Shown here: in pieces, positions 21,213 to 31,458 of the stretch
Layout: each line of letters begins with the position of its first letter
Position numbering within the stretch: position 1 is the stretch's first letter
NCBI GenBank assembly: GCA_914767715.1
Contig: OU612068.1
Location: forward strand, 28,704,001-28,768,000
Reading direction: 5' to 3'
DNA length: 64,000 nucleotides
DNA from: Membranipora membranacea
Lineage: Eukaryota; Bryozoa; Gymnolaemata; Cheilostomatida; Membraniporidae
Position numbers and translations under genes: made by a program
Notes under the pieces: generated by a model
The model's database searches: none
What the model saw: the letters and a program-made list of their open reading frames with translations, nothing else
Told to the model about the DNA's origin: nothing

Positions 21213-21490
21213 CAGATGTTTTTCATGTTTTTCCCATCATGGAAATCGTTAGCATTTGTCATTCGAAATGGGAATGGACCACTCATTCGAGGCATGGAAC
21301 CATAGTGAATAATACATAATTTTAGAATTATGATGGTTTGATACCTTGTTGTCAACAAATGATTATGTTCGTTGCACATTCGGAAAAAAAATGCTGTTCT
21401 TATGAGCTAGGGTAATAATACCACATGATGTTATTTGTGATCATTACGTAAGGAAATGTCATCTGACAATACGAACACTGTCATTCATTC

Positions 21491-22656
21491 AGAAAAAGCA
21501 AATTTTTTGCTTGTAAAACAACTCAATATTGTAAAAATGCTTCGTGTGGCGATCCCAAAGTTATAGTTATGACTTATGATTTATGAATAACCTATTTATA
21601 CCAGACTTACAAATAGTTTCAAAAGGCTCTACTAGCTGCACCAACCCGTGCCTCAATTTTTACACAAAGAAAATAATTGTGTCCACTACAAAACTTTTAA
21701 GCGCCTTTTCTTGTGTTTTAATTTTTAATGAAAATCACACACTGCAACCATGTACATGCATACTGTTGGCATCACTGGTGGACATTATCAGGGACTGCTA
21801 CAAACACAAACAATGGGACCTCTAAGTTTAAAAGCGGGCAGAGGAGGTAACAGCAGGGAAATAATTAAAACGCATTTAATCTTAATTATATTTCATCCAG
21901 AATTTACCAAACTTTTCCAACATATATTTGCTGTTCAAAGGATCATGTTTTTTGCAAAATTCAGCAAGTTTACTTTGCGCTAAGCAACTACTAAACAAAT
22001 TTTAATGAAATAAATTTGCAGGATAATACTCCGTTTGGTACCATAGATACAAATGAGGGATGCTTACTGCTGGTCTATCTACCCTATGTGAAGATGCATG
22101 GGTGCCATTTTGAACCATATTGATTCCATGGACCAAGCACTTTTAAGGTGGAAAACCGGAGCCATTGATGCCGGATGCTTTTCCTGCCTTTCCTGACACC
22201 GCACAAATGCCACAAATAGAACACACCCATTGAGCTATGGCTACTCGTACATCATAATCAAAGGGTAGTTAACAATGTTCCAGCATGTGACCGGTTTTAC
22301 TGGCATGACCACATGTCCACCCAACCATCTGAACCACAGTTAGTTATAAGGTATATATTAGTTTATGCGCTTAAACGGTGTCGGAATTGCTGATAGTAAT
22401 TCATTATCAACCACTTTCCCAAGCGCTTGACCGAGGTATATGTTATGTATATCATACCTTTATCAATGCATCCCATCTGTTGCCATTGGTCGGTGACAAC
22501 CAGCACATTATCAAGGTGCCAACACAGTGGAATGGCTGTTTCCGTCATCTGATCACTAAGAACCTAGACTACAATTCATTGTATATCATCACATATTTAA
22601 CAGCTGCTTTTTATGCTGGAGGTAAATGAACCTTATTCACCATCCTGCCATTCAGG
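21491..22656. other. upstream region of gene A, no other gene seen
   Basis: Non-coding, with short frames only. It directly precedes the gene A promoter and would contain its distal control elements. Confidence 0.4.
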
Positions 22657-22691
22657 TATATAAACGCAAAGCCTCTACCAGCAGTTCAGTT
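22657..22691 (+). promoter_or_regulatory. gene A core promoter: TATA box and initiator
   Basis: TATATAAA at 22657-22664 is followed 30 bp later by an initiator-like TTCAGTT (A at about 22687), then a 41-nt leader to the ATG at 22728. Spacing and motifs fit a focused RNA polymerase II start. Confidence 0.65.
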
Positions 22692-22727
22692 GGAATTGGT
22701 GAGCTGACCTGACTCTATCTTGCAAAG

Positions 22728-22785
22728 ATGCAGTTACTTACTTTAATAGTATTTAGTTGCTGTATGCATCAAACCCTGTCAGGAA
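22728..22785 (+). CDS. gene A exon 1: signal peptide
   Basis: 19 codons plus one base, ending A|GTAAGT in phase 1. The hydrophobic core LLTLIVFSCC is followed by a likely cleavage region near HQTLSG. The start is chosen because it sits 71 bp past the TATA box and begins a signal peptide. Confidence 0.85.
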
Positions 22786-25700
22786 GTAAGTGGGCTGAAG
22801 TTGTTAGATTTTTATCATTCTGTTTCAATACTCTGTTTTCTCTAGATCAGCTGTCTCGGTTTGAACTTTTTCCCAATATGGTAGCACAAGCGCTCGTTCC
22901 CGTTATCACTCATTTGATGTTCTTTTTTTACAGGTTATTACCGGACTCCTCATCCAACGCCCCCTCCACCATGTACGGCTTCAACACCGCTGCCTCAATG
23001 TAATTGCAACAGTAATGGTGGATGCCCTTACACAAAGTCTCAATGTGTCTCTGGAAAATGTGCATGTGTTCCTGGTTATGTTCTAAAAGGCAATACCTGT
23101 GTCAAAGGTGAGTAGCTTTAAATATTAATTGATGACTGAAATGGTAGCTGCTGTTTTTTTTGTGCTCAGCTGACTTCAAGTGAATAAGGATTTATATCGA
23201 AACCTCAAAACCCACAATTTGAGTATAATATGCCCTCAATTTTGCACTTGTAGAAAGTTGCGATTAGTTATTTGACGTACTGCCATTAAAAAATTGATCG
23301 TTTGAAAAAGATTTTGTTTGGAAATTTTCAAAAATTGTTAGGAATTAGCCTACAGCTGTTCTGACAACAAAACATTTTATAAATAGAGCTGAATATACAT
23401 CTCGATATTCTGTGTTTGGGATATATTGCAAATGTTAGGGAATATGACAATCATCCGTGCAAGAAATCTCTGCTAGCCCAAGATCACCCTTCCATATATA
23501 GAGCATCATTTATTGACCACAATATTTTCCATAAACTTTTTGTTGTTTTTATTTATTAATTTATCCATGGTCTTATTAGTCAGTGAGTTTTATCAGCAAT
23601 AATAAAGTCCATATAGAAATGCAGTCATGATAAGTATAACCTGTCTTGATTGTGTCAAAATCACCACAAATGACTGCATTGTTTGATATATCTTTAGCCA
23701 ATGTTGGTTCTGATTGTGGTGCACAACACAATAAGAAAGCATGTGAAGGCCGGCCGCTTCTGAAGTGCTCCTCCAGTCTCCACAAGTGCACCTGCGTTTC
23801 AGGAGCTACAAGGAGCTTGTTTGGTTTAGGAGGATGTATTTGTGAATCTGGAAAGGTTATGAACAGTCAAAAGGATGGTTGCAAACTAGGTTAGTCTGCT
23901 TTATATCTTCATATATATTCTTACATGCTGACATGCAGTTAATCATAAATAGGATTAATTTATTCTGACAATTGACATCTCACTGTGATACTAATGACTT
24001 TTTTTTAGTGAGCAATCCAGACCTTTGCCTGTCACAGAAACAGCAGTAGCACAAACATTTCAAGATGATCTGCTGACATTACAGTTACATTGAACTTTCC
24101 GACTCAAAAGTGACATTTTGCGTAACTGTCTCAACAACTCTACTATTAAGATATCTTTGGTATATTTGCTGACAAGGTGTACAATAATCTGAGCTTCTTT
24201 CATTCCTAGCAATTTTGCATTCAATTTCTGTTGGACTGAGAAGGTAGAGGTTGTATGTACTATGAGCACAAATTTTATGAAGTATGTCTAATTGAGAGTC
24301 TCTTTAATTTAACAGCAAAAGTTGGAGACAGCTGCACAGGCGAAAATAGACGTGCCTGTTTTGGCTTGAGTGCTCAGTGTAAGCAAGGCACTTGTCAATG
24401 TAAGTTTGGATTGGTAGCGAAACCAAACAGAAGCGGATGTATTGCCAATATATGTACAGTTAACAAACCGATCGCAACTTGTTCCTGCACAAAAGATCAA
24501 CATTGCAAACACCCAAACTCTGAGTGTATATTGACGAAATGTGTCTGCAAAGCAACATTTACTCTCAAAGGAAATAGTTGTGTTTCTGGTAAGTTATCCT
24601 TGAGTTGACAATCATATTATAATCTACACAGCGTATGGTGTGACCACCTGAAAAATTAGACGCAAATTAATTTAGGTTTAAGGTTTGGTATTCTATGAAA
24701 TTCCGAGGTAGGCCTGTATTACAAAACACGTATTGAAACCTCTCTGTCTCGACATCATATCTACAAATTACGCGCTTTGGTGGTAGTGCCCCTTTTCACC
24801 TAACAACAACAGTAAAAATAACCATAACCAATGACGCAACTCATGAGGCCCTTTTCATTCAACTGCAGAGCTATGCTCACACTTTTTTTGTAAAATCCTT
24901 TAATGAGCCAGGCTTTCAAAAAGCACCAATATATTTGACTATTTCGGTCGGTCAAATAGTCAAGTTTGCCTACATTCAGTGTTGCTTGTCTTCTGCTGAC
25001 AAGCTTACAGCCAGTAAGAGCTTTACATTACTTCACTGTGAGCTTTCTCTGTCAAGAAGAGTAGCAAATGGAAACAAAGAAAAAGGTTGTATTTCAGTAT
25101 ATTATGGTTTTGGTGCCATTTGAAAAGTAACCACGGGAGGGTAACTACAGAAGGGTAACAGCACAGTATAGGTAACAAAGTTACTGTTTATTTGTGGTCA
25201 GATAGCTGTGGATCATCAGTTTAGGCTATCACAGCATGTTGTGTGTGAGGTGACGAAGGGCAGAGAGAGGTATTCCAGCAAAATCATTGACAACCACAGT
25301 CCACAATGCATAACGTAGTGAACATAACTCTGAGCAAAATATTCAGGAGCTTTGCACAATGGCATTTATTATTTTTTTTGTGTTTCAACCAGAAAATCAT
25401 AGGTTCAGCTGATCAGCTGGTACAGTCACCTTAACGCTTCTCAGACTTGTGTATGTTGTCTTAGGTTATAAATAAATGTTTACATTCGGTTGTTGAATTG
25501 ATGTTAGTGCTCCAAGGGAATGGAGAGAAAAGCCTTGTAACCAATATGTCTTGTAATTTACAAATTGTTAAATGGTCTCTCTATAGCGGAGGTCGGTGAC
25601 TCCTGCAGCGGACCAACAAGCCTCAGAGCTTGCGATGGACTTCAGGGCAGTTCGTGTCAAGGAGGAACATGCAAATGTAACTCAGGATTAGTGAAAGCAA

Positions 25701-28700
25701 CAGACGGCGATTCATGTATACAGCCCACCCCAGTTTGTGGAGCTGGGAAGACACTGAGTGGGGATAGGAGGAGCTGTGTTACAGGTAACAGATTTTAGGC
25801 GTGATTCAATTGATAGGTTGTCTTTTTTGTTCCCCAGGAGTTGTTGGTCAACATCAACAATTCCTTCAATGACACTTAGGTAATGCATGTCTCTAATTCG
25901 ACCTTACCCGGTATTTAAAATTGATGAGAGTGAGGGTTTGCTCGATGATAAATTGGAGACATTGGTTGGTATCGTCATAGTCTATATTTCTTCTTTGCAT
26001 GTTTTTAGCCCAAATTGGAAGTAATTGTGGAGGAGTATTTGCACCCCAAGCTTGTGTAAATATAGGATTTGCTCAATGCAGCGGAGGAAAATGTTTGTGC
26101 AGAAACACATTTGAATCTTCAGGAGGCCGCTGTATCTGTCCCGCAAGAAAAACCTTGAACGGAAGCCAATGTAAACTAGGTATGATGATATACTTTAAGT
26201 ATCCTTAACTGTACCTTAGTTGTAACTTTTATATGTAAAATCTACAACCCTCCACACGCATACAGCATATGGGAAGGTTGAGATGTTGAGGTGAAGGTGC
26301 TACAATAACAGAAGTCTACAGTCATTGTCTTGTAACTTACAAATTGTTAAATGGTCTCTTTATAGCCGAGGTTGGTGACTCCTGCAGCGGACCAACAAGC
26401 CTTAGAGCTTGCAATGGTCTTCAGGGCAGTTCATGTAAAGGAGGAACATGCAAATGTAACGCAGGATTAGTGAAAGCAACAGACGGCAATTCATGTATAC
26501 AGCCCACCCCAGTTTGTGGACCTGGGAAGACTCTGAGTGGGGATAGGAGGAGCTGTGTTACAGGTAACAGATTTTAGGCGTGATTCATTTGATAGGTTGT
26601 CTTTTTTGTTCCCCAGGAGTTGTTGGTCAACATCAACAATTTCTTCAATGACACTTAGGTAATGCATGTCTCTGATTCGACCTTACTCGGTATTTATAAT
26701 TGATGACAGTGAGGGTTTGCTCGATGAAAAAATTGGAGACATTAGTTGTTATCGTCATAGTCTATATTTCTTCTTTGCATGTTTTTAGCCCAAATTGGAA
26801 GTAATTGTGGAGGAGTATTTGCAGCCCAAGCTTGTGTGAATTTAGGATTTGCTCAATGCAGCGGAGGAAAATGTTTGTGCAGAAATACATTTGAGTCTTC
26901 AGGAGGCCACTGTATCTGTCCTGCTAGAAAAACCTTGAGAGGAAGCCAATGTAAACAAGGTATGATGACATATTTTAAGTATGCTGCTTAACTGTATCTT
27001 AGCTGTAACTTTAATATGGCAAATCTACAACCCTCCACACTCATTCAGCATATGGGAAGGTTGAGATGTTGAGGTGAAGAAGGGAAAATGGAGTTTGCCA
27101 GTTTTGCTAATATAAGAATACCACTACCAGTGACCTAAGGAACCGAGTTCAATCCATCCGCGCTACGTCAGGTCATGCCTGGGATTTCTTGGATTATATT
27201 TTTTCTAATTTAGGCGACAGCCTTAAAATAAATGGGCTGTTGAATTCCAACACAAACAGAAAAAATACATGAAGAGTAATCATTAATTCATCGGCACAGC
27301 TATAATTGACATGCAATAAGTATGCCTACAACTAGGGCGAGTTTAAAAATCAGGACCGGGTCGGGTTTTGGGGTTTTGGCTATCGTTCAGTACGGGGCCA
27401 GTTCTGAGTACGTGTAAACCGACGCTACTGAACCTGGTTTTTGCTCACCACTGGATAAAAAATATTTCAACTCGACAAATGATATAGAAAGTACCGGATT
27501 TCAAGCAAAGCGTCATACTCAGTTCCAGTCATGACTGCAAAATCAAATCACCAGAAATGATATACATCTACATATTATAAAAGCATTGTCATTTGTAAAG
27601 AGGGCAATGTTCTCTTTATAGCTGAGGTTGGTGACTCCTGCAGCGGACCAACAAGCCTCAGAGCTTGCAATAGTCTTCAGGGCAGTTCATGTAAAGGAGG
27701 AACATGTAAATGTAACTCAGGATTAGTGAGAGCAACAGATGGTAATTCATGTACACAGCTGATTTGTGGAGCTGGACAGACTGTGAGTGAGGATAGGTTG
27801 AGCTGTGTCACAGGTAACAAACATGATGTTTTGAACGCCAAGTGAATGATTTGATTTACATGAACTTCTCATTTAAAAAAATCATGACGAATGCGTCCTA
27901 ATAACCCCAAAATGGCAACCCTTCATAATTAAATATTAAATAGAGTTTGAGTTCAGTAAATTGGAGGTGACTTTATGTGGGAGAGCACAAATTTTTGCTA
28001 GAATTGAAATCAATCAATGAAGTCAAGGACATAAAGTTGCCTAAATTTGTTATTATTTCAATTACATCGGGAGTGGTGATCCTTTCCCACTGCAACTGTT
28101 TTATTTCCTTAACAAAAAAATCAGGTAAATTAATACATGTTAGAGAAAAGTACAAGACAAATCTTCCCACTGAATGATCATATTATTCACATATAATATG
28201 AGTAACTAAATGCTACAACGTGCCTCTTCCATGTGAAAAGAGTCAATTCAAGTTGTTGTTGTTTCTGGGTTAACATTATTTTCATGTTTATAATTTGCAG
28301 CTCCACCTGAGATTTTTATGCCATTCTACTTTATCAAACACTTTCTACCTAGAAAGTTTTATTGAACGGAAAAAACATTAAATTGTTGTATATGGCAAAA
28401 ATCGAAATTGAAATCAAAAGTAAAAGGGAGGACATCATCAGTTTCTCTGCACTCAGAAATCTCTCTCATTGTCTATATTTCTTGTTTTTACAGCTGAAAT
28501 CGGAAGTGCTTGTGGAGGAATATCTTCACCCCAAGCTTGTGTGAACTTAGATTTTGCTGAATGTCGTGCAGGAGAATGTGAATGCAAAAATACATTTGAG
28601 TTTTCCCGTTCTGGAGGCGTCTGTGTTTGTCTTCCTGGATTAACTAATCGAGGAGAAGTATGTGAATCAGGTATGATAAGTAAAAATAAGAGGTATCATC

Positions 28701-31271
28701 GCCTCTTAATTTTAGAGATTTCAATTTTCATAACCTCTAAAATACCTTGAGGCCTGAGTGGCCGCTGCTGAAAATAATTTGGTCAGCCATTCAAACAGTG
28801 CAGGTGTGACATACAGGTACCCCTGTACCTGTATGCCACATTATCCACCACTGGCGGTTGGTTGTTCAACGTTACTGTGCAGGGTACTTTAATTGAATCT
28901 CCGCTTGCCGTGCATTACAGATTATGCTACTTGATAACTTCCTAAATAACTCTTATCATCGTCATTGGGTCATTTATCATCGTGCTTAATTAGGAAGCAC
29001 AATCTCTTGTTTTGAGGGTTATGTCTACCGTCATGTACCATCCTTGAATGAGCATCATTAATTAAATCCTGCAAAATCTTTCTGTAATGTAAAGTAGCAT
29101 TTTTTATAAAGATCAGTTGCTAGCAGCATTTTGAATTGAGTAGTCGCATTTTAGATTTTGCCTGGCAGCTTGCTGCTAGGGTCATGTATATTGTGTCTGA
29201 ATAAAAGCGGAAAACTGCCTACAACACAAATTGTCGGAGTATCTTACACAGGCACTCACACACATAGGATCTTATCCTTGAATGATAAACCCCATTATTG
29301 AACAAAGTTAAGCCAACTTCAGAAGTATTCTTCTTCTATCCTGAAAGACTACATACTGACTAAACATGTTATGTGGCCATGTCAACAGGTTAAGATGTAT
29401 GTAAACTTCTGACAGGGCCCAAAATTTTTAACGGTAGGCATATACAATCAATGTGTGCTCATGGCATCGTATCCCACTAGATGAGCTTTCAATGTTGAGA
29501 CATAAAAAACAATGAATCATCCATCTCCTTATTTAATATCCATGGTCTGCATAGCAGAATTGTACAGGCAGTGTACTGACATTTGTAAAGAGGGTAATGT
29601 TCTCTCTTTAGCCGAGGTTGGTGACTCCTGCAGCGGACCAACAAGCCTTAGAGCTTGCAGTGGTCTTCAGGGCAGTTCATGTAAAGGAGGAACATGCAAA
29701 TGTAACTCAGGATTAGTGAGAGCACCAGACAGCAATTCATGTGCACAACTAATTTGCGGACCTGGGCAGACTCTGAGTGAGGATATGTTTAGCTGTGTAA
29801 CAGGTATGTAAAGAATCACACAGCAGATACATCTTTGTTGTTTCTCAGGAACTGCTTGTTGGTGGTACGAAGTGATTAGCATAGATAACATATTATGTAA
29901 GTTTATTATGTTAAGAGTATGACTTAGTGGTGGTGTTACCGTTTGACACCAAATACATTCAAACAGTGTTTTAAGTTTACCAATAGTACACCACATGTGT
30001 CAAAGTAGGGGCCATATTATCTGGTAAACATAGTTTTATTGCAAAATTTTTCGAGAAAATCTGATAGTTTGACATCGAAGGTTTGACTTTGCTTGGTGAT
30101 GCGGAAAGAATTATGCTTCAACAATAAATGTTCTCAAATACCAAGTTATATCCATAAGCTGTGTAGTGCAGAAAGTTATTGAACAGTCAAACTTTTGGCT
30201 ATGTTAAAGTTAGCCAATATAAAATGCTCTGAATGGGATTAATTCGGGATTTGTGCCAAAAGGTCACGGTGGGGTTGAAAAGAAGGGCATTCACAGATAC
30301 TTATCAGTTTCCCAAAATTTCTTAACTAGCCGCATTGAATTTTGTTTTCTAAGCCGGTTACTTTGAACAAGCAATCATTGGGAACACGATGTATAACGAC
30401 ATAAAGCATCGAATCTTTAGTTTGCTGGCACCACCGTAGACTGTTTTATTTCTTCTAGCCGAAATCGGAAGTGTCTGTGGAGGTACATTTGCTCCGCAAG
30501 CATGTGTGAATATAGGATTTGCTCAATGCACAGCAGGGAAATGTAAATGCAAAAATACATTTGAGACTTCAGGGGGCCGCTGTATCTGTCCCGCTAAAAA
30601 GACCTTAAAAGGAGAAAAATGTAAACTAGGTATGTATATTCGATTTGGTTAATATATATTTTCTCCCCATCATGGAGGGAGACTATTTTACATATCAATC
30701 TTCACATTTCAACAATTCAACTTAAACTAATAAAGTTTCGGAATTCTGTGAAACAGAGCTGTGCATCTTTACAGATAGATTTCTTCAACGAAAATAATTT
30801 TGCTTTTACTTGTTTTTCTAGTTATTATTCACCCTTTGTAAAAAGTTTCTACCCCTATCTAAAAAAGCATTGCTTGTCTTACATTGAAATTTTGTGAGCT
30901 CTCAACGCCCAAAGACAAATCATAGCTGGAGGATGTAATCAAATTCTCAGTTCACTACAATAAATTGTATCTTAGGTTATTGACTTCAGACAGAAAAGCG
31001 GGTGAAAAGGATGGGATATACAATAAAGTACCTTGTTTAAGTCACTATTACAGCTCTGATTTGACTATGAAGGATCATGACTAGACCTAGGTGATATTCA
31101 CCTAAACATTGTCTGATTTATATTACAGCCCAGGTGAACGACTTCTGTGGATCAAGTGCTGAAAGAGCTTGTGTGAACTTGTCAAATACTGAATGCACAA
31201 TGAACAAATGCAAGTGCAAAAGTGGTTTCAATCTTGTGGGCAATAGCTGCATGTCTAGAGGCTACTACTAA
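22728..31271 (+). CDS. gene A: secreted multi-module cysteine-rich (EB/EGF-like) protein, 13 exons
   Basis: The spliced CDS is 2310 nt, about 769 residues. Exons: 22728-22785, 22934-23107, 23698-23889, 24316-24588, 25587-25784, 26009-26179, 26366-26563, 26789-26959, 27622-27813, 28494-28670, 29612-29803, 30459-30629, 31129-31271. Exon 1 is a signal peptide (MQLLTLIVFSCCMHQ). Exon 2 has a short proline-rich linker and then cysteine modules begin. Each later exon is one 8-cysteine module, except exon 4 (14 cysteines, nearly two modules) and the last (6 cysteines, ending GYY). All junctions are GT-AG and phase 1. The cysteine spacing resembles the EB module of invertebrate secreted proteins; EGF-like is the alternative. 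No transmembrane segment is seen, so the product is presumably secreted. There is no sign of inactivation. The ligand and role are unknown. Confidence 0.88.
22934..23107 (+). CDS. gene A exon 2: proline-rich linker and first 8-cysteine segment
   Basis: Acceptor TTTTTTACAG, donor G|GTGAGT. It encodes SYYRTPHPTPPPPC and then CNCNSNGGC...CACVPGYVLKGNTCVKG. It joins exon 1 in phase 1 and is the only exon with the linker. Confidence 0.88.
23698..23889 (+). CDS. gene A exon 3: cysteine module
   Basis: 64 codons, eight cysteines, begins ANVGSDCG. It is divergent from the alpha and beta types used later. Phase 1 at both ends; donor G|GTTAGT. Confidence 0.88.
24316..24588 (+). CDS. gene A exon 4: near-double cysteine module
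   Basis: 91 codons with 14 cysteines, begins AKVGDSCTG. It looks like two modules fused in one exon, the second missing part of its start. Confidence 0.88.
25587..25784 (+). CDS. gene A exon 5: alpha module (198 nt)
   Basis: Begins AEVGDSCSGPTSLRAC and ends SCVTG; eight cysteines. First exon of the 780-bp duplicated pair. Confidence 0.9.
26009..26179 (+). CDS. gene A exon 6: beta module (171 nt)
   Basis: Begins AQIGSNCGGVFAPQAC, with CICPARKTL near the end; eight cysteines. Second exon of the duplicated pair. Confidence 0.9.
26366..26563 (+). CDS. gene A exon 7: alpha module (198 nt)
   Basis: Near-identical to exon 5, offset by 779 bp. The flanking introns are also near-identical. Confidence 0.9.
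26789..26959 (+). CDS. gene A exon 8: beta module (171 nt)
   Basis: Near-identical to exon 6, offset by 780 bp. Confidence 0.9.
27622..27813 (+). CDS. gene A exon 9: alpha module (192 nt)
   Basis: Begins AEVGDSCSGPTSLRAC. It is two codons shorter than exons 5 and 7 in the QLICGAGQT region. Confidence 0.9.
28494..28670 (+). CDS. gene A exon 10: beta-like module (177 nt)
   Basis: Begins AEIGSACGGISSPQAC and contains CECKNTFEFSRSGGVCVC. Its closest match is gene B exon 50390-50566. Confidence 0.9.
29612..29803 (+). CDS. gene A exon 11: alpha module (192 nt)
   Basis: Begins AEVGDSCSGPTSLRAC and ends SCVTG. Eight cysteines, phase 1-1. Confidence 0.9.
30459..30629 (+). CDS. gene A exon 12: beta module (171 nt)
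   Basis: Begins AEIGSVCGGTFAPQAC and ends KLG. Closest to the gene B exons 47238-47408 and 48420-48590. Confidence 0.9.
31129..31271 (+). CDS. gene A exon 13: terminal 6-cysteine module and stop
   Basis: Begins AQVNDFCGSSAERAC and ends RGYY then TAA. It has six rather than eight cysteines. The last exon of gene B is clearly homologous, including the GYY ending. Confidence 0.9.
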
Positions 31272-31452
31272 AACACTCAGAGTTGGACGTCCGGCAATGA
31301 ATGTACTCTATCAAATGGTCTGGGAGTAGTATCTTTATTAGGTTCCTGTTGTTAGTTTTCAAGATTTCATAAATCATGATATTTTTCTTTAAAATATCTC
31401 TTTATTTCACTGAGAATACAGGTTGATTATATATTTACTCTTCAACAGATCA

Positions 31453-31458
31453 ATTAAA
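31453..31458 (+). terminator. possible gene A poly(A) signal ATTAAA
   Basis: ATTAAA about 180 bp after the stop, in the context ATCAATTAAATAGCA, which is conserved after the gene B stop. The variant signal is plausible but not certain. Confidence 0.35.

Larger units (their letters stand above)
19758..21490 (+). repeat. long dispersed repeat, copy 1
   Basis: Shares an ordered series of blocks with 34540-37150: the ATATCCTC...TAGAATC start, GCTGATAAT, TGATCAACAATACCT, AATGAATGCCTAAG, GTTGCACATTCGG and AAATGTCATCTGACA. No coding frame survives. It may be an old transposon or a segmental duplicate. It contains a large internal inverted repeat and a SINE head. Confidence 0.7.
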
